Source: GCA-2709075 sp038146865
Lineage (GTDB): Bacteria > Pseudomonadota > Alphaproteobacteria > MPNO01 > UBA2964
Direction of reading: 5' to 3'
DNA: 64,000 nt
Assembly: GCA_038146865.1 (NCBI GenBank)
Contig: JAYQSL010000002.1
Coordinates: forward strand, 248,001 to 312,000
Shown here: positions 1 to 7,540 of the stretch, one piece after another
How the letters are laid out: each line of letters starts with the position of its first letter
How positions within the stretch are numbered: position 1 is the first letter of the stretch
The notes under the pieces: generated by a model
What the model was told of the DNA's origin: nothing
Database searches by the model: none
Seen by the model: the letters and a program-made list of their open reading frames with translations, nothing else
Program-made: the position numbers and the translations under genes

Positions 1-1181
1 GCCACCTCCTCGACCCCTTCAAATCCAGGCAAGTCATACATCGTGTCGAGGAGAATTGACTCCAAAATAGAGCGTAGCCCTCGTGCACCAGTTTTTCTTT
101 CAATTGCCTTTTTGGCAATCGCTCTCAGCGCTTCGTCTGTGAATGTTAGCTTTACATCTTCCATTCCGAACAAAGTACTGTACTGCTTAACAAGAGCATT
201 TTTAGGTTCAACCAAAATTTCGACTAGAGCTTCTTCATCAAGATCCTCAAGAGTAGCTATAACAGGTAGCCTACCAACAAATTCGGGGATAAGGCCAAAG
301 CTAAGCAGGTCTTCAGGTTCTATCTCCCGCAATATTTCCCCTGTCTTTCGTGTGTCGGGCCCCTGCACATCGGCGCCGATCCCTATTGCACTGCCCTGGC
401 CACGGGCCGAAATAATTTTCTCCAACCCCGCGAAAGCTCCACCTACAATGAAAAGGATATTGGTAGTATCGACCTGAAGAAATTCTTGCTGAGGATGCTT
501 GCGTCCTCCCTGCGGTGGCACGCTAGCGACCGTTCCTTCCATGATTTTCAGCAAAGCTTGCTGCACACCCTCTCCCGACACATCGCGGGTGATGGAGGGA
601 TTATCCGATTTACGAGATATTTTATCCACCTCATCAATATACACAATGCCCCGCTGAGCCCGCTCGACATTATAATCCGCTGCCTGCAACAGCTTAAGGA
701 TAATATTTTCTACGTCCTCCCCAACGTATCCCGCCTCGGTAAGCGTCGTAGCATCAGCCATCGTAAAAGGAACATCTAGGATTCTTGCAAGAGTCTGGGC
801 CAAAAGGGTTTTCCCGCACCCGGTCGGACCAATCAGTATTATATTGGATTTCGCGAGTTCAATTTCGTTCGATTTTGTCCCATGGGCGAGCCGTTTGTAG
901 TGGTTATGCACGGCGACCGACAAAACTTTTTTCGCATATTGTTGCCCGATTACGTAGTCATCCAGAACCTTGCAAATGTCAGCCGGGGTCGGAACTCCGT
1001 CTGCTGATTTCACCAGCGCCGAGTTTTGCTCTTCGCGGATAATATCCATACACAGTTCTACACATTCATCACAGATGAATACAGTCGGGCCTGCAATCAG
1101 CTTCCGCACCTCGTGTTGGCTTTTTCCGCAAAATGAGCAGTAAAGAACACTTTTAGAGTCTCCGCTTCCAGATTTACTCAT
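1..1181 (-). CDS. clpX: ATP-dependent Clp protease ATP-binding subunit ClpX (C-terminus cut by window edge)
   Basis: The frame is open from an ATG at 1179-1181 to the window edge, about 393 codons. Family members are about 420 residues, so only a short C-terminal piece is missing. ClpX is the hexameric AAA+ unfoldase that recognises substrates and feeds them to ClpP. Visible features are the N-terminal zinc-binding domain (Cys15, Cys18, Cys37, Cys40), Walker A GPTGCGKT at residues 118-125, the pore-loop motif GYVGED, a Walker B segment ending IDEVDK, and the arginine-rich sensor region near GARGLRS. It lies downstream of clpP on the same strand, as in most proteobacteria. An inverted repeat overlaps its ribosome-binding region (1182-1216). 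Confidence 0.97.
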   Translation of the reverse strand, partial: MSKSGSGDSKSVLYCSFCGKSQHEVRKLIAGPTVFICDECVELCMDIIREEQNSALVKSADGVPTPADICKVLDDYVIGQQYAKKVLSVAVHNHYKRLAHGTKSNEIELAKSNIILIGPTGCGKTLLAQTLARILDVPFTMADATTLTEAGYVGEDVENIILKLLQAADYNVERAQRGIVYIDEVDKISRKSDNPSITRDVSGEGVQQALLKIMEGTVASVPPQGGRKHPQQEFLQVDTTNILFIVGGAFAGLEKIISARGQGSAIGIGADVQGPDTRKTGEILREIEPEDLLSFGLIPEFVGRLPVIATLEDLDEEALVEILVEPKNALVKQYSTLFGMEDVKLTFTDEALRAIAKKAIERKTGARGLRSILESILLDTMYDLPGFEGVEEV

Positions 1182-1216
1182 ACATAACCCCTGGTAAAAA
1201 ATAATCGAGGTTATGT
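1182..1216 (-). promoter_or_regulatory. Inverted repeat in the clpX leader
   Basis: ACATAACC (1182-1189) and its exact reverse complement GGTTATGT (1209-1216) flank a 19-base centre directly before the clpX start codon. In the clpX mRNA they could form an 8-bp stem. The purine-rich AGGGG that may serve as ribosome-binding site falls partly in the stem and partly in the loop. It could equally be a DNA operator or chance in an AT-rich leader. Confidence 0.35.
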
Positions 1217-1246
1217 TAACCAAGGTCCACCAACGCGTCTATTGCC

Positions 1247-1266
1247 AAAAGGCTAATATTTTAGCC
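1247..1266 (-). terminator. Weak intrinsic terminator candidate after clpP
   Basis: On the minus strand GGCTAA, a four-base loop and TTAGCC form a 6-bp hairpin followed by TTTT. It lies about 100 bases downstream of the clpP stop and about 65 bases before clpX. The short stem and short U-tract make it a weak or partial terminator at best. Confidence 0.35.
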
Positions 1267-1364
1267 ATTTCCGGACCAATGTTTGGAGACGATTCCCTTT
1301 TTTAGGGTCCTCAGAACAAAATTTATAAGACGATTATTTGGGGAATGGCCTCTGAGTATTACTT

Positions 1365-1973
1365 TTAAGAAGAACCTTCTTTAGTATCCGGACGAGAGGT
1401 TACCACCTCATCAATGAGCCCGAATTCTCTCGCCGTTTCCGGTGACATAAACTTATCTCTTTCCATATTATCCTCTATTACGGAAAGATCCTGCCCGGTG
1501 TGTTCAACGTAAATTTGGTTTAACCGTTCTCTCAAATCCAGTATTTCTCTAGCATGAATTTCAATATCAGTTGCCTGACCCTGAAACCCGCCGGATGGCT
1601 GATGAATCATAATCCTTGAGTGCGGCAACGCATACCTCTTGCCCTTTGCTCCTGCCGTCAAAAGCAACGACCCCATTGATGCGGCTTGGCCGAAGCAAAC
1701 CGTTGACACGTCAGGGCGGATGTACTGCATGGTATCGTAAATGGCTAATCCGGCAGTGACCACGCCCCCCGGGGAGTTTATGTAAAAAGAAATATCTTTG
1801 GATGGGTTATCTGCCTCTAAATAAAGTAGCTGAGCGCAGACCACGCTTGCCACTTCATCAAAAACGGGGCCGGTAAGAAAAATAATCCTCTCTTTTAATA
1901 AACGAGAGTATATATCATAAGCCCGCTCTCCTCGATTAGATTGCTCAACGACCATGGGAATAAGTGAACTCAT
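1365..1973 (-). CDS. clpP: ATP-dependent Clp protease proteolytic subunit ClpP
   Basis: 202 residues, a normal length for ClpP, the tetradecameric serine protease that works with ClpX or ClpA in the cytoplasm. The catalytic triad is visible as Ser99 (in GQAASMGS), His124 (in MIHQPSGG) and Asp173 (in NMERDKFM). The start ATG at 1973 is preceded by GAGGT with about five bases spacing. It sits 62 bases downstream of tig and 183 bases upstream of clpX, the standard tig-clpP-clpX order. Confidence 0.97.
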   Translation of the reverse strand: MSSLIPMVVEQSNRGERAYDIYSRLLKERIIFLTGPVFDEVASVVCAQLLYLEADNPSKDISFYINSPGGVVTAGLAIYDTMQYIRPDVSTVCFGQAASMGSLLLTAGAKGKRYALPHSRIMIHQPSGGFQGQATDIEIHAREILDLRERLNQIYVEHTGQDLSVIEDNMERDKFMSPETAREFGLIDEVVTSRPDTKEGSS

Positions 1974-2035
1974 GCTTACCTCAGCTAATTATATTCTATC
2001 GCCATTCATTATACATTTTCTTTTACTTCGACTGG

Positions 2036-3385
2036 TCAATCGGATTTTGGTTCATCGTCATCGGGTTGATCAAGCTTCATCAAGTCCTCCAACGAGACTT
2101 CATTATCCGTAACCTTCGCCAACTCAACTATAAAATCCACTACCTTTTCTTCAAAAATCGGCGCCTGCAGCTCGTTTTTAGCGGATTCATTTTTTTGGAA
2201 ATACTCAAGAACTGCAGCTTCTTGCCCCGGAAAGCGTGCGGCCTCTGTATGCATCGCTCGATTGAGGTCATCCTGTGTAACCGTGATATTATTTTTACGC
2301 CCCACTTCTGCTAAGAATAACCCAAGTCTTACACGCCTTTCAGCGATAGCCCGATAATTCTCCTTGAGTTCATCTTCGCTTTTGTCTTTGTCTGCCTCTT
2401 CAAGAGAGCCTTTTTCTTTTGCTTCTGCAATTTGTTTCCAAATTGTATCAAATTCGCCATCAACCATACTTTGAGGTAATTCAAATTTGATCTCATCAGC
2501 CAGTTTATCGAGCAAAGCTCTTTTTAAACTGGCGCGCGTCAGCTGCCCATATTCTCTATCAAGTTGCTCCCGGATCCCGACCTTTAACGCGGCAAGGTCT
2601 TCAAACCCGGAAGCCTTAGCTAAATCGTCATTAATTTCTACCTGAGCTGCTTTTCTGACTTCTTTCACGCTAACGTCAAAAGTGACCTCTTTTCCTTTTA
2701 GGTCATCATTACCAAAATCTTCGGGCATAGTTATGATTATCTGTTTTTTTTCGCCAGCTTGTATCCCAATAAGCTGCTCCTCAAAACCAGGCAGAAAGCC
2801 CCCTTGGCCCAAGACAATCTCGAACCCTTCCATACTGCTACCGGGGAACTCTTTACCATCGACCGTTCCTTTGAAATCCATCAGGATTTGATCTTGATCT
2901 TCGGCGGAGCGGCCTTCCGCGGCTTCATATTCTTTTTTATTGGCAGCGAGCCTTTCCAGAGATTTTTCAATATCTTCATCAGTGACAGGAACCACTGGTC
3001 TCTCCAGTTCAACTTTAGAGAGGTCGAAATCATCGATATCTGGCATAAGTTCTACCGCCAGCTTGTATTCTAAATCTTGTCCCTCTTCGAAAGCCACAAT
3101 CTCCACTTTCGGTTCACTTGCAGGACGGATTTCTCTCTCTTCGAGTGCTTTTTGCCAACTCTGCTGAATGGTTCTTTCAAGTACCTCTCCCCTAACCGCG
3201 TCCCCATATCGTTGACGAAGCACGCTGGTTGGCACCTTACCCGGTCGAAATCCAGGCAAATTCACAGACTGAGACAACTCTTTCAAACGCTCATTAGTCG
3301 AGTCCGTAATCTCTACAGCCGGAACCGTAACCGTAAATTCCCGATTTAGTCCCTCTGCACTGGTCTCTGTCACCTGCATAGTCAT
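2036..3385 (-). CDS. tig: Trigger factor (ribosome-associated chaperone, PPIase)
   Basis: About 449 residues from the ATG at 3383-3385, preceded by GAGAG with six bases spacing. Trigger factor binds the ribosome exit tunnel and assists folding of nascent chains. The N-terminal ribosome-binding domain carries the signature around GFRPGKVP, followed by a central FKBP-type domain (segment near GQGGFLPGFEEQL) and a long helical C-terminal domain with an acidic tail. The open frame extends upstream to 3529, but that extension reads through the tRNA-Leu gene and is not coding. tRNA-Leu, tig, clpP and clpX are probably co-oriented in one or two transcripts. Confidence 0.97.
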   Translation of the reverse strand: MTMQVTETSAEGLNREFTVTVPAVEITDSTNERLKELSQSVNLPGFRPGKVPTSVLRQRYGDAVRGEVLERTIQQSWQKALEEREIRPASEPKVEIVAFEEGQDLEYKLAVELMPDIDDFDLSKVELERPVVPVTDEDIEKSLERLAANKKEYEAAEGRSAEDQDQILMDFKGTVDGKEFPGSSMEGFEIVLGQGGFLPGFEEQLIGIQAGEKKQIIITMPEDFGNDDLKGKEVTFDVSVKEVRKAAQVEINDDLAKASGFEDLAALKVGIREQLDREYGQLTRASLKRALLDKLADEIKFELPQSMVDGEFDTIWKQIAEAKEKGSLEEADKDKSEDELKENYRAIAERRVRLGLFLAEVGRKNNITVTQDDLNRAMHTEAARFPGQEAAVLEYFQKNESAKNELQAPIFEEKVVDFIVELAKVTDNEVSLEDLMKLDQPDDDEPKSD

Positions 3386-3437
3386 ATCTTGCTCTCGTTC
3401 TCCGCGGCATCCGGATTTATAAAAGTTATCATCTATT

Positions 3438-3522
3438 TGGTACGGGCGGAGGGACTTGAACCCCCAAGGCTTTCGCCACCAGAACCTAAATCTGGCGTGT
3501 CTACCAGTTCCACCACGCCCGC
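3438..3522 (-). tRNA. tRNA-Leu (anticodon UAG)
   Basis: A complete 85-base class II tRNA with encoded CCA. The acceptor strands GCGGGCG and CGCCCGT pair with one terminal G-U. The anticodon stem CCAGA/TCTGG encloses a seven-base loop with TAG at its centre. A long variable arm and the T arm ending GGTTCAAGTCC are present. It lies 52 bases upstream of tig on the same strand. Confidence 0.96.
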
Positions 3523-3564
3523 TTAACAAACCACCGAAACTTAGATGGAACGCTATTCGGCTGC

Positions 3565-3570
3565 CTTATA
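3565..3570 (-). promoter_or_regulatory. Possible -10 element for tRNA-Leu/tig
   Basis: On the minus strand an extended -10-like TGC-TATAAG lies about 43 bases upstream of the tRNA-Leu 5' end. No good -35 box is visible at the right distance, so this rests on the -10 alone. Confidence 0.3.
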
Positions 3571-3624
3571 GCATAAAAGTGCAGCAGGAAAAGAGATGAG
3601 TTCGATGATCGCTAAACTATCCGC

Positions 3625-3963
3625 CTAGCTATTTGGTCCGTCGACCCTTTCCGGATACTTTCTAGTGAAAATGTCTAACGCCAGGAGCCTTGTGTCTTTG
3701 CCAAACTCAGGCGGCCTTGACGCCGATGAAAAGGCTAATCGAAATCGAACATGCGGAATACCACGGTGATCTGTGCCGACAGAGTCAACATAGGCCGTTT
3801 CAACTAAGTTGTTCCTGGTCTTATTCGTTCCGACGCTGCGGAAAGTGCTACCCGAACGAAGGTACTCAAGGTTTCTTCCTCTCTTGAAAAAAGTACTTGC
3901 TGCAAAATTACGAACGGATCCGTGGCGCGCACCCGCCCTTTCAACTGCAGAATTTTGTCTCAT
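3625..3963 (-). CDS. Small conserved-looking hypothetical protein
   Basis: 112 residues from an ATG at 3963, preceded by a G-rich GGGGGGA about nine bases upstream. I do not recognise a named family. The C-terminal two thirds (GRNLEYLRSGSTFRSVGTNK, then NLVETAYVDSVGTD, GIPHVRFRLAF, ALDIFTRKY) read like an ordinary beta-rich protein, not a shadow frame. They recall short uncharacterised alphaproteobacterial proteins. No transmembrane segment or signal peptide is evident. It stands alone between tRNA-Leu and nnr. Reality of the gene is likely; function unknown. Confidence 0.55.
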   Translation of the reverse strand: MRQNSAVERAGARHGSVRNFAASTFFKRGRNLEYLRSGSTFRSVGTNKTRNNLVETAYVDSVGTDHRGIPHVRFRLAFSSASRPPEFGKDTRLLALDIFTRKYPERVDGPNS

Positions 3964-4044
3964 GATCTTTCGTCCCCCCGAACGTGAGCTATTTAATTAA
4001 GATTATAAGGCCCAAGCTTCAACCCCTTGAAAATAGTTATTTTA

Positions 4045-5565
4045 TCACGAGCCCCAACCACGATCCCGGCAATTTAACTTTGGTGGTATCAATTTTGCGA
4101 TCTCCACGGGCAAGAAAGACGGTAAATCACTAGCAATTAGGCCAGGACCGATTTGATTCGCTGCTGCCCCATGAAGCCAAGCCGCTATGCAGGCTGCTTC
4201 AAATGATGGAACTCCCTGAGCAGCAATGGCACCAATCATCCCGGCCAATACATCGCCACTGCCTGCGGTGGCTAACCAAGGTGGAGCATTATCGTTGATG
4301 GCTGCTCGACCATCGGGCGAAGCAATTACCGTTTTAGCACCCTTTAATAAGACGGTTGCTCCTGAGACACGCGCTGCTTGGAGCGCTCGGGATACCTTAC
4401 TTCCTTCAAAATTAAATATTCGTCCAAACTCTCCCTCGTGGGGTGTAAGCACGCCATTACCGGCCAAGGTTGCATTGAAAAGCTTCTTCGGCTCATTAGC
4501 GAAGTTAGAAATTGCGTCAGCGTCTAACACAACCGGAAGCCCCATTCGAACGCAATTTATTATCAATCGTCTTAATCTGGAACCAATTCCCAAACCCGGT
4601 CCAATCACAATAGCTGATACTTTTTTTGTTTTAAAATAATATTTTATCTGGCTAAAGTTATAAAATGATTTAATTATAAACTCAGGCCAATCTGTTGCGT
4701 AAATTGGCACCGCCTGTTGAGGGGAAGCAATAGTGACAAGCCCCGCCCCGGCCCGAATAGCCCCTCTCGCGGCAAGTCGAGCCGCTCCAGTCATTTCCCT
4801 TCCTCCAAAGATAGTTACGTGCCCGCGATCAAATTTATTGGTTAGAAAATCAGGACACGGAAAATCTGCCCCCCAACTTTTAGGTTTGTTATGGAATACT
4901 TTGCAATCAATGTTTGAAATTAAAGTTTCCGGGATGCCGATATCCTTAACAAACAAATTTCCTAATCTATCTGCTCCCGGATCTAAAAAATGTCCGAGTT
5001 TAGGACGGAAAAAGGTTACTGTAGAATGACAAGTTGGGGCAAAGCCCAAAATTTCGCCAGTGTCTCCGTTTACGCCGCTGGGTAAGTCTACAGCGACGAT
5101 TGGAACCCCACTATTATCAGCAGCTTCCAGAACTTCTCTTACATTTCCAGACACTGGCCTCGAAATGCCAGCGCCAAATAACGCATCCACAATTAATGAT
5201 GCGCCGTCCAGAAGGCTGGTATCTAGGGGACAAATATCACCAGACCAACGCTCTGCCATTTCCTTTACGTCACCAGTAAGCACTTTTGGACTATCGAAAC
5301 CCAATAGTCCTACACGCACGCGCCAACCGGCTTCGGAAAGGAGACGCGCAACTACAAAACCGTCGCCTCCGTTGTTCCCCCTACCGCACATAACCGCGAC
5401 TTCGCCCGGGTCCCAGTTATCGATGATATACATTGCTACCGTCCGACCAGCATTTTCCATAAGGGATAAGTTACTAATCCCCGCGTCAAAGGCTAAACCG
5501 TCAGCACGGTACATATCCCTGATTGAAAATATTTCTGAACCGAGAAGAGTTTGATCAAGCAACAT
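4045..5565 (-). CDS. nnr: Bifunctional NAD(P)H-hydrate epimerase / ADP-dependent NAD(P)H-hydrate dehydratase
   Basis: 506 residues, the usual length of the fused NnrE-NnrD repair enzyme. It epimerises and dehydrates damaged NAD(P)HX back to NAD(P)H in the cytoplasm. The N-terminal YjeF_N domain carries GRGNNGGDG (residues 61-69). The C-terminal ribokinase-like dehydratase domain (about 225-500) carries PHEGEFGR, LLKGAKT and the catalytic GSGD around residue 438. The ribosome-binding site is weak (TTGGA directly before ATG). In many alphaproteobacteria this gene sits beside glnB; here the glnB-glnA pair is about 12 kb away. Confidence 0.95.
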   Translation of the reverse strand: MLLDQTLLGSEIFSIRDMYRADGLAFDAGISNLSLMENAGRTVAMYIIDNWDPGEVAVMCGRGNNGGDGFVVARLLSEAGWRVRVGLLGFDSPKVLTGDVKEMAERWSGDICPLDTSLLDGASLIVDALFGAGISRPVSGNVREVLEAADNSGVPIVAVDLPSGVNGDTGEILGFAPTCHSTVTFFRPKLGHFLDPGADRLGNLFVKDIGIPETLISNIDCKVFHNKPKSWGADFPCPDFLTNKFDRGHVTIFGGREMTGAARLAARGAIRAGAGLVTIASPQQAVPIYATDWPEFIIKSFYNFSQIKYYFKTKKVSAIVIGPGLGIGSRLRRLIINCVRMGLPVVLDADAISNFANEPKKLFNATLAGNGVLTPHEGEFGRIFNFEGSKVSRALQAARVSGATVLLKGAKTVIASPDGRAAINDNAPPWLATAGSGDVLAGMIGAIAAQGVPSFEAACIAAWLHGAAANQIGPGLIASDLPSFLPVEIAKLIPPKLNCRDRGWGS

Positions 5566-5677
5566 TCCAATATCTTACTAGTAAAAAAGAAATAAAGCCG
5601 TGCAGCTTGACGCTCTACTCCTTCCCCTTGATGATCGCAAGAAAAAGTAGATTGAAGGACAGTACGAGAGGAATTTG

Positions 5678-6490
5678 ATGAGCACCAGTGATTATAAAAA
5701 TATAAAATTTCAAATCGAAGACGGAATTGCTCATCTAACTTTAGCGAGACACGACATAAGAAACGCCTTTTCTGAAATAGAATTTACAGAAGAGATTCTT
5801 GACGCTGTTAAAATCGCACAATATTCGACTGAGTCTCGAGTCTTCGTATTGTCGGCTGAGGGCAGCGCTTTTTCTGCCGGTGGCAACGTGAAGGATATGC
5901 GCGATAAAAAAGGCATCTTTGGTGGTGGACCTGCCGGGACACGCCGAGGCTACATGGAAGGAATTCAAAGGGTACCTAAAGCGCTTTACGGTCTTGATAT
6001 ACCTTCAATATCAGCGGTGCAGGGCCCCGCCATTGGAGCCGGCTGCGATCTTGCCCTTTTCTGCGACATTACAATTTGTTCTGCCAGTGCAAAGTTTGGT
6101 GAAACATTTATTAACGTGGGGATTATTCCCGGCGATGGCGGATCATGGATTTTACCCCGTCGTGTAGGATTACAGCGAGCTGCAGAACTTACATTTTCAG
6201 GCCGTGTGGTAGATGGCGCGGAAGCGGCTAAAATAGGGCTTGCATTAGAATGTGTTAAAGACGATCAACTTATGGATCGAGTGATGGAACTCGCACAATC
6301 GATAGCCGCCAGACCGCCAATAACGGCAAGAATGTTAAAAACCCTTTTCAGGCAGTCATTGAGCACGCACCTTCATGACTATTTGGATAATTGCGCCGCG
6401 GTCCAAGCCATATGCCATTCTACAGACGATCATCTTGAGGCAGTGAACTCGATCCTCGAAAAAAGATCTCCAACTTTTAAAGGCGTCTGA
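5678..6490 (+). CDS. Enoyl-CoA hydratase/isomerase family protein (crotonase fold)
   Basis: 270 residues from ATG at 5678, with AGAGGA seven bases upstream. An in-frame TTG just before it is an unlikely start. Crotonase hallmarks are present: the first oxyanion-hole region SAGGNVKDM and the second around GPAIGAGCDLALFCDI, then GIIPGDGGSW with a Gly-Asp pair where hydratases carry the second catalytic acid. Members hydrate or isomerise acyl-CoA thioesters in fatty-acid or aromatic-acid degradation. The exact substrate cannot be read. It is convergent with the isochorismatase-family gene. Confidence 0.9.
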   Translation: MSTSDYKNIKFQIEDGIAHLTLARHDIRNAFSEIEFTEEILDAVKIAQYSTESRVFVLSAEGSAFSAGGNVKDMRDKKGIFGGGPAGTRRGYMEGIQRVPKALYGLDIPSISAVQGPAIGAGCDLALFCDITICSASAKFGETFINVGIIPGDGGSWILPRRVGLQRAAELTFSGRVVDGAEAAKIGLALECVKDDQLMDRVMELAQSIAARPPITARMLKTLFRQSLSTHLHDYLDNCAAVQAICHSTDDHLEAVNSILEKRSPTFKGV

Positions 6491-6520
6491 AACTCGGATC
6501 CACTAATCCATTTTGAGAAA

Positions 6521-7219
6521 TTAGGCTACCTTTGAGTAGTTAAACTTTTTGAGTTGATCTTGAACGTCCTCCAAATGCATAACATCGGCATATTTATGAT
6601 GCATATCAAACAAGTTCACTTTATGGATCAACTCACTCCTATCAAAAACGCACTCCTCAACGACCGAAATGTGCTTTCCGAGCATATGTCCTTCGAGAAC
6701 CGAAGCACGAACACATCCTGAAGTGCTCTCCCCACAAACGATAAGACTATCAACTTTTCGTTCATTTAAGTGTGCTATCAGAGGCGTTCCGAAAAAAGAA
6801 CTTGGTCGCTCCTTTCTAAGGACGACATCTTCAGGTTGAGGAGCAAATGCATCATTAACTTCACAATCATGGGCGGTTAACTCAATACCCCTTCGTTTTG
6901 TAGAATTTACTCTATGAGGCGAAAACTGAGCTGTAATATAAAAAATTGGTAAGCTCGCTACTCTGCAAGACTCAATAAGCTTTTGAGTGGGCTCGATAGC
7001 CCGATGCGCATAGATACCGCAACTATTTGGATAATCTTTATCCAATTCATGCGGCAGTTTTGGTCCGCCCTTATAGACCAAGTTGTAAAGATCAATGACG
7101 AGTAATCCGGGCCTCTGACCAACTACAGTCTCCCGCGCATAGGGCGCGTAGGTCTTAATATCTTTTTCTGGGATAACGTCTTTCCAACAATGATTTTCAA
7201 ATTCTTCTTTCGTGGCCAT
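6521..7219 (-). CDS. Isochorismatase-family cysteine hydrolase
   Basis: 232 residues. The alpha/beta hydrolase-like fold has the family's catalytic triad: Asp43 (in LLVIDLYN), Lys136 (in VVLRKERPS) and Cys169 (in CGESTSGCVRAS). The family includes isochorismatases, N-carbamoylsarcosine amidohydrolases, maleamate amidases and nicotinamidases. The nucleophilic Cys and length suit an amidase acting on a small amide or carbamoyl compound, but the substrate is not determined. AGGA sits upstream of the ATG. It is divergent from the molybdopterin enzyme gene at 7541 across a 320-base spacer. Confidence 0.88.
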   Translation of the reverse strand: MATKEEFENHCWKDVIPEKDIKTYAPYARETVVGQRPGLLVIDLYNLVYKGGPKLPHELDKDYPNSCGIYAHRAIEPTQKLIESCRVASLPIFYITAQFSPHRVNSTKRRGIELTAHDCEVNDAFAPQPEDVVLRKERPSSFFGTPLIAHLNERKVDSLIVCGESTSGCVRASVLEGHMLGKHISVVEECVFDRSELIHKVNLFDMHHKYADVMHLEDVQDQLKKFNYSKVA

Positions 7220-7540
7220 CTAGAAATCCTCCACTAGCCCTGCGCTTCAAAGCCATGCTTGCATTAGTCTCTCGTATTTTCAACATGAACTAACAAATTC
7301 TATAAAGGTTCCCTCAATTGCTTAGGGTCAAAAAATCCATGAGAATTAATTTTTCGAAATTTTATGAGATAAAAAATCGCATGATTGTCTCTTGAAACAA
7401 AAGAACTTACGAACCTTATTTAATCTGTATCGGAGAGCAGCTGCTTTTTGGATCAATTAATTGGAACCGCTTCCCTGGTCAGATAGAAATTTTCATCTAA
7501 ATTTCTAAAAAATTAATCAAGAGATACATGGAGAAATCAG
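7220..7540. promoter_or_regulatory. Divergent intergenic region with palindromes and a weak promoter candidate
   Basis: This AT-rich spacer must hold promoters for the minus-strand hydrolase and the plus-strand molybdopterin enzyme. A plus-strand TTGAAA (7392-7397) and TTATTT (7416-7421) with 18 bases between them could be -35/-10 boxes. CAATTAATTG (7454-7463) is a perfect 10-bp palindrome. AGAAATTT (7485-7492) and AAATTTCT (7499-7506) form an 8-bp hairpin about 35 bases before the downstream start codon. The palindromes may be operator sites. No gene was seen here. Confidence 0.4.

Noticed and set aside
43..1042. Plus-strand open frames opposite clpX
   Set aside because: They are shadows of the intact clpX frame on the minus strand and carry no family signature.
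3386..3529. N-terminal extension of the trigger factor frame up to 3529
   Set aside because: It reads through the tRNA-Leu gene; the ATG at 3385 has a ribosome-binding site and a normal trigger factor N-terminus.
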